64,000 bases of DNA from Dendrobium chrysotoxum. Its lineage: Eukaryota; Streptophyta; Magnoliopsida; Asparagales; Orchidaceae. Both the position numbers and the translations under genes were made by a program. Every line of letters begins with the position of its first letter. Within the stretch, counting starts at the first letter, position 1. The notes under the pieces are model-generated. The model ran no database searches. It had not been told where the DNA came from and was given only the letters and a program-made list of their open reading frames with translations. The DNA lies in contig CM034307.1 in NCBI GenBank assembly GCA_019925795.1, positions 13,103,197 through 13,167,196 of the forward strand. The letters run 5' to 3'. Shown here piece after piece: positions 60,285 to 64,000 of this stretch.

Positions 60285-63080
60285 GTGGGTCTCTGAAAGG
60301 ATACTACGAGCGGGGATCAAAATGCAAAGAGTACAATCACACAATCCTGTAGGACAAAATGATCATAAGCCTTTACGCTCTACAAAAAAAGGCCAACGAG
60401 AGAGCAGATTGAGTTATAAATATGATTATTCATCGACAATAGTGGCTTTCACCTACACATCTCGATGGATAATAATATGCATAATGCGATAGTCATGAGA
60501 TTTCCCTCATCCAATACATCAGCTCGAACGAGATTTATTTGATGTGGGTGTCAGTTTTCCATGGGCGCAAGTCCCTATGGTTATTTACATCCTAGGCCTC
60601 AACTAAGAAAAACTCTCCATTAGGGATGCTATATCATTCTCTTCTTAGTTTGGTGCATAAAATGGCTCCTAGATTCTAATCCAAATGGATAAACACTTCT
60701 CTTCATCTTTGGTGAGAATTAGATCTTTTAAATGTATAAAGATTTGATTAAAAATTTGAGTTTAAAAGATTAAAGATTGATGTAACATCTATAAATAAAT
60801 TGTATACCTATAATTCATTTGGGATTTAAAGAAGACATACTAAGGGGTATACAATTTGAGTTTATTCTTTCCTGGAGCCAGCTTCGAGCTAATATCCCAA
60901 ACACAATCAATCACCTTTTATATGCAAGATAGGAGGGATATAATCCTAACTACTCAAGGATATTTAATTCAAAGAGTGAAATTAAGACTATATAAAATAT
61001 GCAAATGAATCTACCTAGCATAATGTAAGCATAAAGCAAATATATAAAGAAAAGTATTTTTATTCATTAATTTGGAAACATAAAAACAGCCCAAGGTTTG
61101 CAAGAAAGTAAGGTGGCCAAGCTCCTCGACGACATGCTTGGATTTATACTCCTATGAATGAAATAGGCATAAATATGGCAGCTTGTTATCTTCTAGCTCC
61201 AAATTTATACTATAAAATTCCAAAAGAAAACACCCTCCCAAGAAGAAAGGATTATATTTTGGAGCCCTAAACTTATGTATAAGAAGTCGCATTTAACTTT
61301 TTACAACTCTTTGAAATTTAAATATACACAAATACAATAAACAATACATCCAACTCTATATACATTCAACCTAGAATCTTCACTTTTACAAGCATCCTAT
61401 ATATATTCTACTTTGCTCTTCTTTTCGCAATAAAAAAATAACATAAAAAATTCTTGGGTAATATATGTATGATATAACATCTAGAGTGCATAAAATAATA
61501 AATAAATATACCAAGAATACCCTGCAAACAAAGGTGACCGCATCATACCAAAACACATTATGGCCTAACAAATAAATTCTAGTGTTTAAAAAATGTCGTG
61601 TGTTTTTGATATGTCCTAGGAAATTTATTATTTAAGTTATTCAAATTTTGAGTTATTTGTTGATTGTAGGCTAAGTGAGGCATTCATTTGAATTTAAATT
61701 TTGATATGTGAAAAAATTATTAATGTGTTTGAAATTTATTAAGGATTTATTAAGTCTCTTAAGATACAGGACTTGTGAATCCAATACATGTATACTCTCC
61801 AAAATGGTATCAAGCATAATGTATGAAGGCCTCGAACAAATAATTATGTTTGTTTATTTGGTTGAATGTTCATTTAAATTAAATAGTAATCACCTTTGTT
61901 AAATCAGGGCTATGAGATTTATTTCATCCTCCTTGGGACTAATATAATAGCCTAGTAAGCCTGGATCACACAACAATTATCTTGGTTAATTATATTTAAT
62001 TATTGTTAATTACATTGAGTTAATTATTTATTAAAAGACTTAAGAATCTAAAGCACTTATGTCTTCCAAAATGGAAGCAAACATAGCACATAAAAGCCCA
62101 ATTAATTATTTAGAGACCCTCAAATCCAATGCATATGTATTTTCTAGCATGATTTGAATACAAAGCATAAGGGTCTTCTTGCTATTTAAAATTGATTAAG
62201 GACCTTTTAAATCCAATGCTAATGTGCCTTCCAAAAGAATCAAATACAAAGCATGAAAGGTCTTTTAGTTATTTGTTTAGTTCTTTAATTAATGGATTCA
62301 TTTCATTAGTTCAAGTTTAATTATATTAATTATGAAATCTTATTTTTGTTTGAGATGATTAAAATGAGATTATTATTCATTGATTTTTATTTACTTTAAT
62401 AATTTAATTTTTTTAAAAGATTTATCTGAGTTTTTCTCTATTAATTTTTAATTAATATGTTAGAATTATTTGAGTGTAATTATTTGGTTTTATTTTAGAA
62501 TTTTGTTTTATGTTTCATATAATTATTGATGATCTCTTTATTTAATTTAATTTTAATTTACTTATTTTATTATTATGAATTTATTTAATTAATATTCCTT
62601 ATTTATTAAAGTTTGATTAATTCACATTATTTATATTTGATTATTTATTATTATTATTTTTATTATACATTATGATTTTTTGAAAATCATGGTGAAAATT
62701 TTTAAATGTCGGTGATAAATCAAGATTATGCAACCCTAGGCTTGCCATTAAAGAATAAAATCCTACTTACTAGTGGGTTATTGGGTCTGAAAATTAAATG
62801 CAGGGGTTTCTACAAAAACCTAAGGTTTAAGAAATCCTAGTCACAAGCAAGGCTTAGAGGACCTAGGGGCTCTAAGTTTCAGATATTTACCTCACTGGAG
62901 CAAGTCAACGGTGTAACTAGCCGTAGCACCTCCATTTCAATGAAATGAATGCGACTAAAAGCTCCATAGCTTCGTCATCCAAATCATCTCCAATGTACCT
63001 TGCAAATAACTTGAAGAGAGAAATAAGTGTCAGAATTTAATGTATTTTTAACTTTTGGATTCATTTGTATAAGAAATATA
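60285..63080. repeat. Repeat R1, copy c (uninterrupted)
   Basis: The most complete R1 copy, following R1a from the GGGTCTCTGAAAGGAT start to the ACCTTGCAAATAACTTGAAG region. Near 61510-61540 it has the site (ACCAAGAATACCCTG...CATCATACCAAAACACA) where R1a carries the solo LTR. It has no ORF. Confidence 0.6.
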
Positions 63081-63274
63081 CATCTAAACATAAGATGAGA
63101 AGTTTAAAAGACATGAAACCACCTCAATTTTAATCAAGATTCATTAGATACAATATCATTTGCTAACAAAATTTGTTGTAAAGGCTCTTTATATTCAACA
63201 TATAACAGGTAAAATATGAAAAGAGGGAGAGAGAGAGAGAGAGTAAATATTAGAATTTAGAAATCAATTTCTTT
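62995..63274. repeat. Direct repeat, first copy (280 bp, exact)
   Basis: From GTACCTTGCAAATAACTTGA to AGAAATCAATTTCTTT. The copy at 63721-64000 is the same at every position I compared, including the length of the (GA)n tract at 63228-63243. The period is 726 bp. Its first part belongs to R1c. Confidence 0.9.
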
Positions 63275-63720
63275 ATAAGCAACAATGCTATTCATGTATA
63301 TTAACATCGACATGAGAACATTCCCTGATTCATTTGATATGAGATTGACATTCATTTCTATTACCTACAAACAAACTTAACTAGTATATGAATAAAATCT
63401 ATGTTTAATGAATGCTATAGGTATTTTATCTCATCATAATTGTATTCCCTGAAATATGATTACAAACAAAAATTAATGAGTGATTTCATGCCAAATATAA
63501 ATTTTCCTTATTTTGGCCAAGCACTAAGTACATGTCAAAGATCAATGTATACTTCTCTATGTGGTGATTAGTGAAACAATTCAAGTTTATAAGTACATTT
63601 CATTGCATGCTAATTGATCCTCAATTGATGACTCATATCACATACATCAACAAACTAATTTTTCTTCCATTAACCTTATTGAGAGGCCATAATTAATCTA
63701 TCAATTATTTAGGGTTTAGG
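63275..63720. other. Spacer of the 726-bp direct repeat
   Basis: AT-rich, without an ORF. It ends TTTAGGGTTTAGG just before the second copy. Confidence 0.6.
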
Positions 63721-64000
63721 GTACCTTGCAAATAACTTGAAGAGAGAAATAAGTGTCAGAATTTAATGTATTTTTAACTTTTGGATTCATTTGTATAAGA
63801 AATATACATCTAAACATAAGATGAGAAGTTTAAAAGACATGAAACCACCTCAATTTTAATCAAGATTCATTAGATACAATATCATTTGCTAACAAAATTT
63901 GTTGTAAAGGCTCTTTATATTCAACATATAACAGGTAAAATATGAAAAGAGGGAGAGAGAGAGAGAGAGTAAATATTAGAATTTAGAAATCAATTTCTTT
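63721..64000. repeat. Direct repeat, second copy, cut by the window end
   Basis: Identical to 62995-63274 up to the last base of the window, so the true length of the duplication is unknown. Confidence 0.9.

Overview
The window looks like repeat-rich intergenic DNA from a large plant nuclear genome. It is AT-rich and contains no complete host gene. What can be recognised is almost entirely old transposable elements inserted into one another: plant-type LINEs, a chromodomain Ty3/gypsy element, Sirevirus-like Ty1/copia elements with a third ORF, an Athila-type gypsy remnant and a CACTA-type DNA element. Nearly every coding region carries stops or frameshifts. The species cannot be named from the sequence.

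Left part (about 0.8-16.15 kb): a minus-strand LINE of about 6.0 kb is split by a 776-bp CACTA-type non-autonomous transposon (1349-2124) and by a full-length minus-strand gypsy chromovirus (2370-10894, 1.8-kb LTRs, 5-bp target duplication CAATC, initiator-Met primer site). Removing the two insertions gives about 6.0 kb, the normal size for a plant LINE. To its left, about 250-830 is an inverted fragment of the Athila-type repeat found at 32-33 kb and 53 kb.

Middle left (16.3-29.2 kb): an unclassified repeat family, called R1 here, is interrupted by a solo copia LTR (17506-19121). The paralogous R1 copy near 61.5 kb keeps the uninterrupted site. Then come AT-rich DNA without genes and a truncated, heavily decayed minus-strand copia element (B, about 22.8-29.2 kb) with one LTR left.

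Centre (29.2-54.2 kb): an Athila-type gag fragment leads into two tandem units of about 3 kb, each carrying a decayed ORF of about 400 codons of the putative-plant-transposon-protein type. A Sirevirus-like copia element (C, 33324-51195, TSD AAAGA) has inserted at the junction of the units. A plus-strand LINE (35340-41620) has inserted into the 3' internal region of C, with a 19-bp target duplication. The order of events can therefore be read: Athila-type tandem unit, then copia C, then LINE.

Right part (54.2-64 kb): a weak gag-like fragment, two further R1 copies, long gene-free AT-rich stretches, and a recent-looking exact 280-bp duplication (period 726 bp) that runs off the window end.

The most unusual signal is regulatory. 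The U3 regions of the related copia LTRs carry a dense array of GTAC-centred motifs upstream of a TATA box. Element C has a second such block inside the element (43919-44430), also next to a TATA-like box and just upstream of its third (env-like) ORF. It looks like an internal copy of the LTR promoter. This is inference and needs transcript data.
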